From Sedimentitalea sp042687825 (GTDB lineage Bacteria > Pseudomonadota > Alphaproteobacteria > Rhodobacterales > Rhodobacteraceae), in assembly GCF_042687825.1 (NCBI RefSeq), contig NZ_JBHUQE010000028.1:1-33880 (forward strand): a DNA stretch of 33,880 nucleotides, read 5' to 3'. Positions 25,701 through 33,851 of this stretch are shown piece after piece (positions within the stretch are counted from its first letter, which is position 1; every line of letters begins with the position of its first letter). Position numbers and translations under genes: made by a program. The notes beneath the pieces were generated by a model, which saw only the letters and a list, made by a program, of their open reading frames with translations, made no database searches and was not told where the DNA came from.

Positions 25701-26859
25701 TTCCGCGCTGTCGGCGGCGAATTTCGCGGCCGATCTGGGGGTGGCGACACCCTCGCTGGCGATCAACACCGCCGGACTGGGAGCGATCTGCGGCGTCATC
25801 CCGCTGCGTCGGCAGGCCCGCTACTATCTGCGCCGCGCTTCGGCCCTGGCCGAGGCCGTCGACGACCCCACGGCCAGCAGCCGGGTGGCGCTGTTCTCGG
25901 GGCTGTATGACACCGCAATCGGCCAATGGAACAGCGCGCGCGATGCCTTTCTGGACGGGCTTGCGGGGGCGGATACCATCAGCGACCATCGGTTATGGTG
26001 CGAAAACGCGGCCAGTTTCGAACTGATCTGTTCACCCTGGGCGCTGACACCGGCCTTTCGCGATGTTCACGTGTGGGACGCGCTTGTGGACCGGCTGGAA
26101 GAGACCAGCTCTGCCCGCCACGATATGCAGGCGCTGGGCTGCGCCCTTCTGGGCCGGCTGCGCGGCAACCGCTGCATCGGGCGGCAGACAGCGACCGAAG
26201 AAACCCTGGAACGGCTCGAAGAACTGATGGACGCAAGCCCCCGCGAATTAGAGTTGGTCCACTATGTCGAGGCTGCCGGCGTGCTGGCGATCACCGCCTG
26301 CGAGGCCGGACAGCCGGATGCGGCAGCCGCGTGGATCGATGTGGCGCGTGAGGACCTGGCCGATCTGGACCCGGGCATGAAATCGCGGACCCTGCCGGCA
26401 CTGGTGGCCGTCTTTGACGCCTGTCTGTCGCATGTCACGCACAATTCACCCGAAACCGCCGATGACATCATCGGGCTGGCCAGCACGGCGACGCAGAAAC
26501 TGCGCGTCTTTGCCCGTGTCTACCCGATTGGGCAGCCCTATCTCTATCGCTGCAAGGGCGATCTGGCCGCCCTGAACGGAAATCTCAGCGCCGCGGCCCG
26601 GCACTGGCGCATCAGCCTGACCAGAGCCACCGATCTGCAAATGCGCATCGCCGCCGCTGCCGCCGCCCAGCGGCTGCAATCGGTCGCGGGCACCCACACG
26701 ACCCCGATAACCGAGGAACCGGCCCTGGTCGGCCGTCTCGATACAGACGGTCCGGCGATTCAGGACATTGTCCAGCGGTTCTTGAGCACAGCCGACACGC
26801 TGCCCTGGATGACCGGACCGACCGAACCCCATTCGACCACACCGCGCCGCATTTACTGA
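22726..26859 (+). CDS. Soluble adenylyl cyclase-like protein: two cyclase domains, AAA/NTPase, helical repeats
   Basis: The 1377-residue product has the layout of soluble adenylyl cyclases. Cyclase domain 1 (about 28-190) has metal-binding Asp38 (VLIVDISGSTG) and Asp88 (GYEGDSVIVGW). Domain 2 (about 250-385) lacks the metal aspartates but has Asp361, Asn370 and Arg374 in RDYTVIGAAVNLAARL. Together they could make one site at the interface. The usual purine-selecting Lys before GD in domain 1 appears to be Gly84. A P-loop NTPase follows, with Walker A GEGGIGKST (462-470) and Walker B RVLVIED (587-593), then VPLFVEELCHL and winged-helix-like parts. The remaining 550 residues look like TPR-type helical repeats. 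Its stop overlaps the ribosome binding site of the radical SAM gene. It may make cAMP or act as an NTP-dependent sensor; no DNA-binding domain was recognised. Confidence 0.85.
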   Translation: MIGSQYLPPALLQWSRIPFDGATTPCIETFDGAVLIVDISGSTGLTVRLSRLGVTGAEQINRVLTRFFSDLVMAIEKHGGMVLGYEGDSVIVGWRATEDQRRTAPLLACCACATEVRRNFSPRQVEGQTLDVRIAIGAGSIDLIHLGHPDRQLFLLPAGDALEEATRLTNEAGPGEVLISPSAAARVQAQFRTEARDDRVARLIDGRGGGTGFAETQYAIKARIDPSALHAYLLSPVRARLDSALLDWMGELRRVTMLFAQFELRGSERDLAAVNATAVRVEEIVRRQGGVVLRLALRRGLLVIDSAFGLPGQADRSEDWRAIAAAMRLQSLAHEDGFGASAGITAGRVFCGPFGAAHCRDYTVIGAAVNLAARLRDVAAGRILADEAAQENSLRSIRFDGPWPVHVSGIRQQIQTYIPTGHAAPDPPPLSSHFVGRHAERSLLDTLLQQSRSGTRVAMIHGEGGIGKSTLVASFLAGSPDTRDHVARGVADALDRQTPYLAWRRILRNCLGLPPDGTLGETDTTGMLARLAPAIGDTDFAPLLNDIIDLNLPETRATASMASNVRAENLRQLTRQFLLYEMREKIRVLVIEDAHWLDDNSRALLTDIIRAAPPLLVLVTARNRQVLMAELTGLADKDRVLHDIPLAPLGEAAIVELARHHFGDDHLSEPLRQFIVQTSDGVPLFVEELCHLAAAMPSDRLPGWAQDSDGVELPKLLEAAILRRVDSLAPNTQRVLKIASVLGLRFNPDQLARLAPLVDSGIDVAAAIERILELRLFQRDKDHPTDLTFRHQIIRDLVYGGLLSEQKVETHAAVAQALEARSGADTIETLPLLLNHWRLADDAAKVATYLERVAALRLRQFDNASAISLLSELIERLSTSDLPRDRMRDARCHIMLGIAQRGLGQMAEAEAAFRIGLANLGLPLPLSPGAVALGLAKEVLRQCRHRLWPRRIAMDGTRPAGKDLLRPELAAQAHEMLIHIFYFSGQKKRLLHSALSAANFAADLGVATPSLAINTAGLGAICGVIPLRRQARYYLRRASALAEAVDDPTASSRVALFSGLYDTAIGQWNSARDAFLDGLAGADTISDHRLWCENAASFELICSPWALTPAFRDVHVWDALVDRLEETSSARHDMQALGCALLGRLRGNRCIGRQTATEETLERLEELMDASPRELELVHYVEAAGVLAITACEAGQPDAAAAWIDVAREDLADLDPGMKSRTLPALVAVFDACLSHVTHNSPETADDIIGLASTATQKLRVFARVYPIGQPYLYRCKGDLAALNGNLSAAARHWRISLTRATDLQMRIAAAAAAQRLQSVAGTHTTPITEEPALVGRLDTDGPAIQDIVQRFLSTADTLPWMTGPTEPHSTTPRRIY

Positions 26860-26869
26860 GGTCATTTTG

Positions 26870-28420
26870 ATGAAGACGTTTTCCCGCAAACCACGAGTTC
26901 TCGTGGTCATCGCCCATTTCGACGAGATGCGCCAATATCAGGGACGCCCGAACTTTTTTCCGCAAGGCGTCGGGCATGCCTTTCTCGCCGGGGCCTTTCA
27001 TCGCGACCGGGTCGACATCCGGCTGCATTCCGAAGTGCATGGCGGCCCGCTGCAGGATCTCGAATTGCTGGCATGGCCGGATATGGTGGTGTTGACCGGC
27101 GTGACCGCTGCGCTGGACCGGATGCGGCACATCACGGCCCATGTCCGGGCGCTGGCACCGCATGCGGTGGTGGTTGCCGGCGGGCCGGCCGTGCGCTCTC
27201 TGCCGACCCTGACCGCTGAATTCTTCGATTTCGCCTGCGAGGGGGATATCGAAGAGCTTCGCCGGATCGCAGGCGACGTGCTGGGCACGGACTGCGTCGC
27301 CCCCGAGATGCTGCCGCGCTTTGACCTGCTGGGCTGGAAAAGCCCGGTCAACTATGTCGAAGCCAGCCGCAATTGCAATTTCCGCTGCTCGTTTTGTGCC
27401 CTGACCGGCGAAAACCGCAAATTCAGGGCCTATTCAACGGATTATGTCGAACACCAGATCCGCGTTCAGCCCAAGGGCCGCTACGTCCTGTTCATCGACA
27501 ACAACTTTTACGGCTGCGCCCGCGGCGTCTATCGCGCCAGGCTTAAGATGCTGGAACGCCTTTGGCGCCAGGGGTTGTTCAAAGGGTGGATCGCCCTGGT
27601 CACAAACGATTTCTTTGCCCGCGAACAGAATGTGCGGGACGCAAAACAGGCCGGTTGTGTCGGGCTGTTCAGCGGCGTCGAGAGCCTGGACCCGGAACAG
27701 CTGGCGAAATACGGCAAGCGGCAAAATCTGGCCGTTCCGCAACTTGCCGCCATGGAGATGTGCCTGTCCGCCGGACTGGTCTATCATTTCGGGCTGATGT
27801 TCGATCCGGCCAGTCAGCGGTTGTCGGACATGCAGGCACAGCTGGATTTCATCATCGATCACGACCGCGTGCCGATGCCCGCCTTCATGAGCCTGACCAT
27901 CCCGCTGCTGGGCACCCCCGAATTTCACCGCTGTCTGTCCGAAAGAGTGCTGCTGCCAAATGTTCGGCTGCGCGACATGGACGGCGTGACGATGGTCACA
28001 CGCCCGCGCGACCCGACGCCAAAAGTAATTGATTTTGTTAGAAAAATAAACGATCTCAGTTGGGCACGGCGGCGCATCGCGGCGCGCTCGGTGCGGTTTC
28101 TGCGGCGCTATTGGGACAGCCTGTCCGGACCGCAGATGCTGAACCTCATACTGCAGGGTCTGCGCCTGGGCCTGCCGGGGTTCGGGCGCAACAACATCAG
28201 CCTGCTGCCGGGACGGATACGGGCCGAGCCGCGCACCTACTGGTCGCCGACCCAGCCGCTGGGCCAACTCTATGAGCCGCTGATCGATCTGCCTCGACAT
28301 CTGCGCGGGCATTTCGAGCCAACCCTGGTCACCGATTCCGCCGGCGACCTGCACCCGTCGCTGACAGCCGATCTGGGTCGGCACACATACGACGCTCCCC
28401 GGCAAGTGCCGGCGCTCTAG
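26870..28420 (+). CDS. Radical SAM protein with B12-binding-like N-terminal domain
   Basis: The 516-residue product has a Rossmann-like N-terminus (about 8-140, with VVLTGVTAALDRMRHI and VVVAGGPAVRSLP) resembling cobalamin-binding domains but without a DxHxxG motif. The radical SAM core then carries RNCNFRCSFC (Cys169, 173, 176). FIDNNFYG and GLFSGVESLDPEQL match later strands of radical SAM TIM barrels of the B12-dependent/MiaB-like class. No further cysteine cluster is obvious. The ATG at 26870 is preceded by GAGG that overlaps the stop of the cyclase-like gene, so translation is probably coupled. The C-terminal third matches nothing I know. Bases 28020-28058 are AT-rich with rare codons. 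The substrate is unknown; methylation or other alkyl transfer on a lipid or small molecule is possible. Confidence 0.82.
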   Translation: MKTFSRKPRVLVVIAHFDEMRQYQGRPNFFPQGVGHAFLAGAFHRDRVDIRLHSEVHGGPLQDLELLAWPDMVVLTGVTAALDRMRHITAHVRALAPHAVVVAGGPAVRSLPTLTAEFFDFACEGDIEELRRIAGDVLGTDCVAPEMLPRFDLLGWKSPVNYVEASRNCNFRCSFCALTGENRKFRAYSTDYVEHQIRVQPKGRYVLFIDNNFYGCARGVYRARLKMLERLWRQGLFKGWIALVTNDFFAREQNVRDAKQAGCVGLFSGVESLDPEQLAKYGKRQNLAVPQLAAMEMCLSAGLVYHFGLMFDPASQRLSDMQAQLDFIIDHDRVPMPAFMSLTIPLLGTPEFHRCLSERVLLPNVRLRDMDGVTMVTRPRDPTPKVIDFVRKINDLSWARRRIAARSVRFLRRYWDSLSGPQMLNLILQGLRLGLPGFGRNNISLLPGRIRAEPRTYWSPTQPLGQLYEPLIDLPRHLRGHFEPTLVTDSAGDLHPSLTADLGRHTYDAPRQVPAL

Positions 28421-28630
28421 CCGGGTGACGGCGGATGCGAAGGCTTTGGCTTCGGTCGGAAAACCATCCGGCAAACGCCAAGGGGCCCCAGGAGGGGGCG
28501 GCACGGCCCGTCTCGGGGGCCGGACCGAGGCCTTGCACGTTGCAGCGGCCCCCGGACATACAGGGGGCGTTCCACCCGGCGAAACCTCCTAATATACTGA
28601 TCGCACATCGACAATTTCGAAAACGACCCC

Positions 28631-29250
28631 TCTGATCCACCCCGCGAACGTTCTGCCCCTGGGGCGGTGGATAGAGGTCAACCGGCACGACACGATGCCC
28701 TATCTCAAGGCCGCCGATCTCGGCTAGGGGTATGCCCTGTCCACGCTTGATCCTGTGCCGATCCTGAATGGCATCGAGCTGTTGACCAGCCTGGTGCGCA
28801 ACCATGGGCCGGATGTCCAAACTCGCGATTGCCATTGATGGCTGGGCGGCCCACAACCCGTTCCGGACCGTCGCGCGTGACCATATGGCAAACCCATCAG
28901 CGCAAGAGAGCGCACCACTTGCCGAGGACCGTCCCCTTGCCGCCTCGATGCGGGCGGTCATCGCCGCCATGCTGCATGACGGCGAACCCGGTATCGAACG
29001 GCTTGCCCGGGCCGGCGAAACCAGCGTGCGCAGCCTGCAGCGGCAACTGGCGCGCGAGGGTGCCAGCTTTTCCGAACAACTGGATATCGTACGGCGCAAA
29101 CCGCTGTTGTCGCATATAGGATCCGAGGACCTGTCGCTGGCGGAATTGTCCGAAAGGCTGGGCTATTCAGAGCAGTCCGCGCTGGCCCGCGCCGTGCGGC
29201 GCCTGACCGGACGCACACCGTCGCAACTGATCCACGAACGCACCGCTTAA
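28631..29250 (+). pseudogene. Decayed AraC-family regulator
   Basis: The N-terminus is readable as IHPANVLPLGRWIEVNRHDT and LKAADLG. It is then broken by a stop at about 28724 and continues as LDPVPILNGIELLTSLVRNH to another stop near 28837. In a different frame (from about 28810) the rest appears: LAIAIDGWAAHNPFRTVARD, then the AraC helix-turn-helix domain (SVRSLQRQLAREGASFSEQL, LAELSERLGYSEQSALARAV, GRTPSQLIHERTA). The middle of the effector domain is missing, so there is a large deletion plus frameshifts. The last 140 codons are open and could still yield a DNA-binding fragment, but this looks like decay. Confidence 0.85.
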
Positions 29251-29282
29251 AGCGAAAACCGGTACACCGTTTTTTGGGCGCG

Positions 29283-29815
29283 CAACGTCAATTTGCCTGC
29301 TGATCCCGCTGGTAGGTCTCGTACTGGACATCGGGTCCGGTGGCGATCGCGGCGAACGCCCAGGAGAGTGCCAATCGGGCCAATGGACCAATTCCCGGCG
29401 ATCTGTCCGGGATCGCCGGGGAATGGAACTGCGCCCCTAGACCGGAGACACCGGGGTATTTCAAGTCGCTCAACGGTGCAGAGGTAGCCGATGCCACGCG
29501 CAGCCAGTTGTATCCCTGCGCCAGTTTTCTGGGCAGCATGGACGGGCCGGACAACGTCTACGCCTGGCACGCCGGCGGCAGCTATCAGGGTGTTCTGTTC
29601 ATGGCCAACCGCTATCCCGGCGAGTTGCACCTGACCGGGGCAACAACCCGCCGGCCCAGAGCAGGTGCCGCCCGGACCCTGGGTGGCCAAGGTGGACGCG
29701 ACCACCGGCTGGGAAATCCGGCGCATGGGCCGGCGCGGCGAACCTGAACATCCTGTCCGACGGCACCATTCCCATCGCCTTTGGCAACCATCTGATCAAG
29801 CTGCACGGCGATACG
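29283..29815 (+). pseudogene. Remnant of a secreted beta-propeller/PQQ-like protein
   Basis: The start survives as a hydrophobic stretch (ISICLLIPLVGLVLDIG-like, frame change near 29340). One frame then reads SGIAGEWNCAPRPETPGYFK and YAWHAGGSYQGVLFMANRYP. Further text needs two more frames: PPGPWVAKVDATTGWEI and NLNILSDGTIPIAFGNHLIK. The KVDATTG and KLHGDT blades recall PQQ/BamB-type repeats. At least three frameshifts are needed and the C-terminal half is gone, fused by deletion to the porin remnant. The function of the intact ancestor is unknown to me; its neighbours suggest an exported, substrate-specific system. Confidence 0.65.
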
Positions 29816-30851
29816 GCGCCTCCCCTTCGCTGGAAGGGAGCGACAGCGTCACCGACGACATCCATCAGGACGACATCAGCGCCGGGTCGACCATTCGTAT
29901 CCCCGGCAAACCGTTGCAGCCGTGGTTTGACGCCAAACGCCGGTGAAACGAAAAGCACGGGCCGTCTGACCTTTCGGATCGAAAACCGCTCGACGCTGAG
30001 CACCGATATGCCCCCCTCGAATCTGAGCAACCAGTTAGGCAGCGGCACGCTGGTCGGTACGGGCTTTGGTGACGACAGCAGCGCCAACCTGTCGGAACTG
30101 GCCTGGTGCCAGGCCCTGCTGGACGGGCGCCTGCGGTTCATTGTCGGCAAGATCAGCAGCGTCGGGTGGTATGGCGCGCATGCACTGTCTCCGCCAAAGC
30201 GCGGGTTTCAGAACACCGCTCTGCAGGCCGGCAACACCCGCGCCTTTCCCGGCCGCAGCATCGGGGGCGGCATCGCCTATCAGTTCACGCGGAAATTCGT
30301 GGCCCCGGCAGACATTTACGATGCCAATGCCAAGACGACAGACAACCCGCTCGATACGATCAGGCAGAAAGAGCTTCTGAAATCCGTCGAATTCCGCTGG
30401 TATCTGACCACGCCGGAGCGGGCCCGCTGGCATCAGATGCGCGTCAACCTCTTGCATCAGGACGCCCGCAAGCAGGCGGTGTGCCGGAACGCTATGGCGC
30501 CCATCTGGTCGCCAGCAAACTGATGCTGGATGACAGGGTCAGGCCATTCCTGATCGCGGGCATTTCCGACGGCAACGCAATATTGTTCAAGAAAGACGTC
30601 GCCGTTGGCATCGGTTTCGGGTTTGACACCACGGCCAGCAAGGCGCGCGACGTGCTCGGCATCGGTCTTGCCTGGGGGAACCCTCCGGTGACGGGTTGCA
30701 GGAACAGGTTACCGGAGAGATTCATTCTCGGTTCCAACGTCTGGACAACATCGCCATCACCCCGTCTCGCCAGATGATCAAGAACCCGATCGCCAACACC
30801 GGCAGGACGACCGCCACTGTTGTCGGCCTGCGCCCGCGCGCAACGTTCTGA
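29816..30851 (+). pseudogene. Decayed OprB-like outer-membrane porin
   Basis: Fragments in order: SVTDDIHQDDISAGS and PLQPWFDAKRR..NEKHG (N-terminus, ending in a stop near 29945); then, overlapping in another frame across a deletion joint, STGRLTFRIENRSTLSTD, SNQLGSGTLVGTGFGDDSSA, LRFIVGKISSVGWYGAHALS and SVEFRWYLTTPERARWHQMR. After a frameshift near 30480 comes LMLDDRVRPFLIAGISDGNA and KARDVLGIGLAWGNP. A last shift near 30700 gives RFQRLDNIAITPSRQMIKNP and a terminal LRPRATF (stop 30849-30851). This is the pattern of carbohydrate-selective OprB porins ending in an aromatic residue. Three or more lesions make it non-functional. Confidence 0.82.
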
Positions 30852-31066
30852 GCCGCAACCTTTTCCGCCCCCAGCAACCGCGCAGGTGCAGTGGGTGGCA
30901 GGGCATCGCGAGGCCTGTCCGGTTTGCCCCGAAAGGCGTCTTTCCATTGACCAGCCGCGCCCTTGCCCGGGCCGAGAACTGTCCTTCGCCCGACATGTAT
31001 TGACGATCGTTCGTCGCTTGTGGCGCTGGCGGCCCGGACCATCTGCGCTCGCCCCGGAGAAAACCG

Positions 31067-31870
31067 TTAGACGGGTCTGGGTGCCCTGACCGCCCAGGCC
31101 CGGGCGGGCAGAATGATGGGACCGTCGGTTCCCAGCTTGCCTGCCAGGTGACGTTTCAGTGCCATGCGCTGGTTCTCTGGCAGGGTTGAGCAGTATCCCG
31201 GGGCCGGTCCTGCGCCCAAGGTGAACGGGTGCCAGAAAGCGTCGAAATCCGGGAACCGGGTTTCGATCTGGATCGGGGCGACCGTGGCGCCGGCAATGCC
31301 GGCCTGATCACATAGCTGCGTCAGCCCATCCCGCGTGCAGAACGGAAACCGCCTGCCTTCGTCCAGTTCGGCGGCTTTCGGGTCGATCTCGGCAGCCGCC
31401 TGCCAGAAAGCATCGATAAAGCCCATCCCGCCGCCCGGATAATCCCAGACATAAAAGGACAGCACCCCGCCGGGCCGCAGAGCACGGCACATCTCGGCCA
31501 GCGCCGCCGGCTTGTCAGGAATGAAATTCAGCACAAGCGCCGAGGTCACGATATCGACCGAGGCGTCGGCACATGGCAGTCGCATCGCATCCGCCACCCC
31601 GAAGGTCACGCGGCCGTCCGGTGTTTCCGCCTCGGCATGCGTGACGAAATCCGCGGATTGATCGGTCGCCAGAACCGATTTCGGCGCTGCCAAGGACAGG
31701 ATGGACTGGGTCAGCGCCCCGGTGCCACACCCCACCTCCAGCCAGTCCCTGTCAGCGGGCGGGTTCAGCCAGCGCAGGAACTCGGCGGCGACCCTGCGGC
31801 TCCAGCGGCCCATGTAATGCTCATAGCTCTGCCCCGCACTCCAGGCATCGAATTCAGTTTGTGTCGCCAT
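31067..31870 (-). CDS. Class I SAM-dependent methyltransferase
   Basis: The 267-residue product has the SAM-binding motif I LEVGCGTGALTQ (about 43-54). An acidic strand end follows (ATDQSADFV), then VADAMRLPCADASVDIVTSA and the post-motif MCRALRPGGVLSFYVWDYPG, all typical of Methyltransf_11/UbiE-like enzymes. AGGAGG lies 5-6 bases before the ATG, a strong ribosome binding site. It is divergent from the RidA-family gene (66 bases between starts). The substrate cannot be told; small molecules or quinone-like compounds are usual for this group. Confidence 0.85.
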   Translation of the reverse strand: MATQTEFDAWSAGQSYEHYMGRWSRRVAAEFLRWLNPPADRDWLEVGCGTGALTQSILSLAAPKSVLATDQSADFVTHAEAETPDGRVTFGVADAMRLPCADASVDIVTSALVLNFIPDKPAALAEMCRALRPGGVLSFYVWDYPGGGMGFIDAFWQAAAEIDPKAAELDEGRRFPFCTRDGLTQLCDQAGIAGATVAPIQIETRFPDFDAFWHPFTLGAGPAPGYCSTLPENQRMALKRHLAGKLGTDGPIILPARAWAVRAPRPV

Positions 31871-31936
31871 CCGTTCCTCCTAGAGTTCCGGGTGCGCGGA
31901 CCTGCCGGTCCACACGCAGCCAAAGAGGATCATAGC

Positions 31937-32332
31937 ATGAATCTTGACCGAGAACTCGTATCCAATGGTAACCCGATGGAAGCCGTCGTTGGGTTTTCCC
32001 GTGCGGTACGCGTCGGGCCATTCGTCTACGTTGGCGGCACCGCTCCGGTCGATGCGGACGGAAAGACCGTCGGCATCGGCGATGTGGCCGCGCAGACCCG
32101 GCAATGCATAGGAATCATCAAGACTGCGCTCGAACAGGCCGGCTCGGGCCTGCATCATGTGGTCCGCACCCGGGTCATCCTGACCGATATCGACAACTGG
32201 CAGGCGGCGATCGACGTGCGCAAGGAGTATTTTCGCGAAGTGCGACCGGTCGACACGATCATGGCCGTTGACCGTTTTGTAAACCCCGAATGGCTGGTCG
32301 AACTGGAAGCCGATGCGGTGATCAGCGATTGA
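31937..32332 (+). CDS. RidA/YjgF/UK114-family protein
   Basis: The 131-residue product belongs to the RidA superfamily of enamine/imine deaminases. Visible features are GFSRAVRVGPFVYVGGTAPV (about 19-38), VAAQTRQCIGIIKTALEQAG, VVRTRVILTDIDNW with the conserved Arg (about 77) that binds the carboxylate in active members, and ELEADAVISD at the end, where the usual RidA ending is E.EAIA. It may be an Rid4-7-type relative rather than RidA itself. AGAGGA lies 7 bases before the ATG. It is divergently transcribed from the methyltransferase. Confidence 0.88.
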   Translation: MNLDRELVSNGNPMEAVVGFSRAVRVGPFVYVGGTAPVDADGKTVGIGDVAAQTRQCIGIIKTALEQAGSGLHHVVRTRVILTDIDNWQAAIDVRKEYFREVRPVDTIMAVDRFVNPEWLVELEADAVISD

Positions 32333-32697
32333 CGGATCAGGTGGCACGGCCATCACGATATCCCGTTTTGAACGGGCACAGCGACGCCGCATCGCGTCCG
32401 TCCCGGGTCACGCCTGCAGCGTCGGACGGCACGGGCCGCCAGCCAGACAGGCACGAACAAGACGCGGCTTACGCAGCCCGGTGAACAGCTGTGGCATGGC
32501 CCCAATTCCGCCGCACGAAGTGCGAGCGGGATGGGTTGCTTTGACGAACAATCAATCGCGGCTGCGAGGGAAAAAACCGCGGTCCGTCATTCGTGGACTA
32601 ACGACCGCCACCGGCCCGAAGCGGCCCCACAACTGGTTGTGCCTGAGATTGTAGCCATCATCGGCCAGGTCCGCCCAAACATCATCAATTCCCCGCG
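32333..32697. other. 365-base gap after the RidA-family gene
   Basis: No gene can be supported on either strand. A short perfect hairpin, CCCGTT-TTG-AACGGG (32362-32376), lies 30 bases past the RidA-family stop and may be a weak terminator, though no T-run follows. I see no other structure in the remaining sequence. Confidence 0.45.
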
Positions 32698-33669
32698 TCA
32701 GGATGTGAGCGCCCGGCGTTCCAGCACTGTTTCAATCACCTGCTGCCACTTTTCCGCGGCCTCCAGATCACCGTCCTGGGTCAGTATTCTTCTAGCGGCA
32801 ACGGCATGTTGTCCACGCATTGCCTCAACGCCAATGCGGTTGCACTCCAATATGCCGCCGAAAATCACCGCGCGGATGCACTCCGCCCGAGTCTCGCCCA
32901 TGTGCGCCCGAAGGTCCGGCCAAACCTCGTCTTCCATGTATCGCAAGGCTACCCGTTCGTCAGACAGGTCCTTACCCCACTCCCGTGCGCCGGAATACTC
33001 GATCGCCAACAGGCCGGTTTCCTCCAGCAACTCCTGACAAAACTCATTTCGGTCCGCGACCCATTCAGCCTCTTCCATGACATAGCGATAAGATTGCTCA
33101 TCCATCTTCAGGCGATGATCCACTTCTCTGATAATTTTGAACCCGATCTTGCGCATCGTCTCTTCGCTGTGAGGGTCGCCCTCAAACGCAACGCTGCCCA
33201 CCTCGAAGGACTGCACGCCAGCATCGCCTGCCGCAGTTTCGCGCGGGGCGGACCCGTCTTGCCTGGCTTGCCGCCGTTGCGGTTTTTTCGGTGTGACATG
33301 CCCCATCACCTCGGTACGACCCTCATCCTTGGGCCTGACCGAGATCATCGTGCCCCCTTGCGCTGCGCGGGCGAAAACAACGAAATACATCTCACCATCC
33401 ACCAGCATATGGGTCGAGGCTGCGTCCTTCTCAGGGGCCCTCGCCCCCTTGGACACCGCATAGGATCGCGCCGCCTCGAAAAACAGGTCACTCGACAGCG
33501 CTTGATCCAGCCCCTTTGACACCATTCGTTTGACACGGCTTTCAACGGCTTTGTCTCGGCGGCTTTTGTGCGAGGCCACGAAATAGATCAGCCCACCGAT
33601 CACCAGCAGCCACGCAGGCGGGAAAATGAAACCGACAACAATCAGGCCAAGGGCCGCAAGGAGCAACAT
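32698..33669 (-). CDS. Membrane-anchored protein of unknown function
   Basis: I do not recognise this 323-residue product. It starts with one long or two short hydrophobic segments (LLLAALGLIVVGFIFPPAWL, then LVIGGLIYFVAS; residues 2-35) followed by a basic stretch (SRRDKAVESRVKRMV), which predicts an N-in or hairpin anchor with a cytoplasmic body. The body has a strand-rich part (HMLVDGEMYFVVFARAAQGG), a basic, probably flexible linker (TPKKPQRRQARQDG), and an acidic, largely helical C-terminal half rich in Glu and Arg. AAGGA lies 7 bases before the ATG at 33669; a TTG one codon upstream is less likely. It stands alone on the minus strand. Confidence 0.7.
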   Translation of the reverse strand: MLLLAALGLIVVGFIFPPAWLLVIGGLIYFVASHKSRRDKAVESRVKRMVSKGLDQALSSDLFFEAARSYAVSKGARAPEKDAASTHMLVDGEMYFVVFARAAQGGTMISVRPKDEGRTEVMGHVTPKKPQRRQARQDGSAPRETAAGDAGVQSFEVGSVAFEGDPHSEETMRKIGFKIIREVDHRLKMDEQSYRYVMEEAEWVADRNEFCQELLEETGLLAIEYSGAREWGKDLSDERVALRYMEDEVWPDLRAHMGETRAECIRAVIFGGILECNRIGVEAMRGQHAVAARRILTQDGDLEAAEKWQQVIETVLERRALTS

Positions 33670-33826
33670 CAAAGTTTCCTTTTGGCCGAAAGCATAAGGC
33701 GAGGATAATGTAAAAGTCCTTACCGAACATGGCAGGCGTGCACAACAAAATGGTGCGCAGCATCGGGCCGGTTTTGTCGAGAACAGCGATTATTCCCAGC
33801 GACTTAGCGAATCCCGCTCGCTGCGT

Positions 33827-33851
33827 ATTACTGCCGATCATCGGCAGTAAT
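33827..33851. repeat. Perfect 12+1+12 palindrome near the window end
   Basis: ATTACTGCCGAT, a single C, then ATCGGCAGTAAT. It lies in the 211-base tail upstream of the unknown membrane protein, where no gene can be supported. It could be an operator, a bidirectional terminator stem (no T-run seen) or the end of a repeat element that continues beyond the window. Confidence 0.75.
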
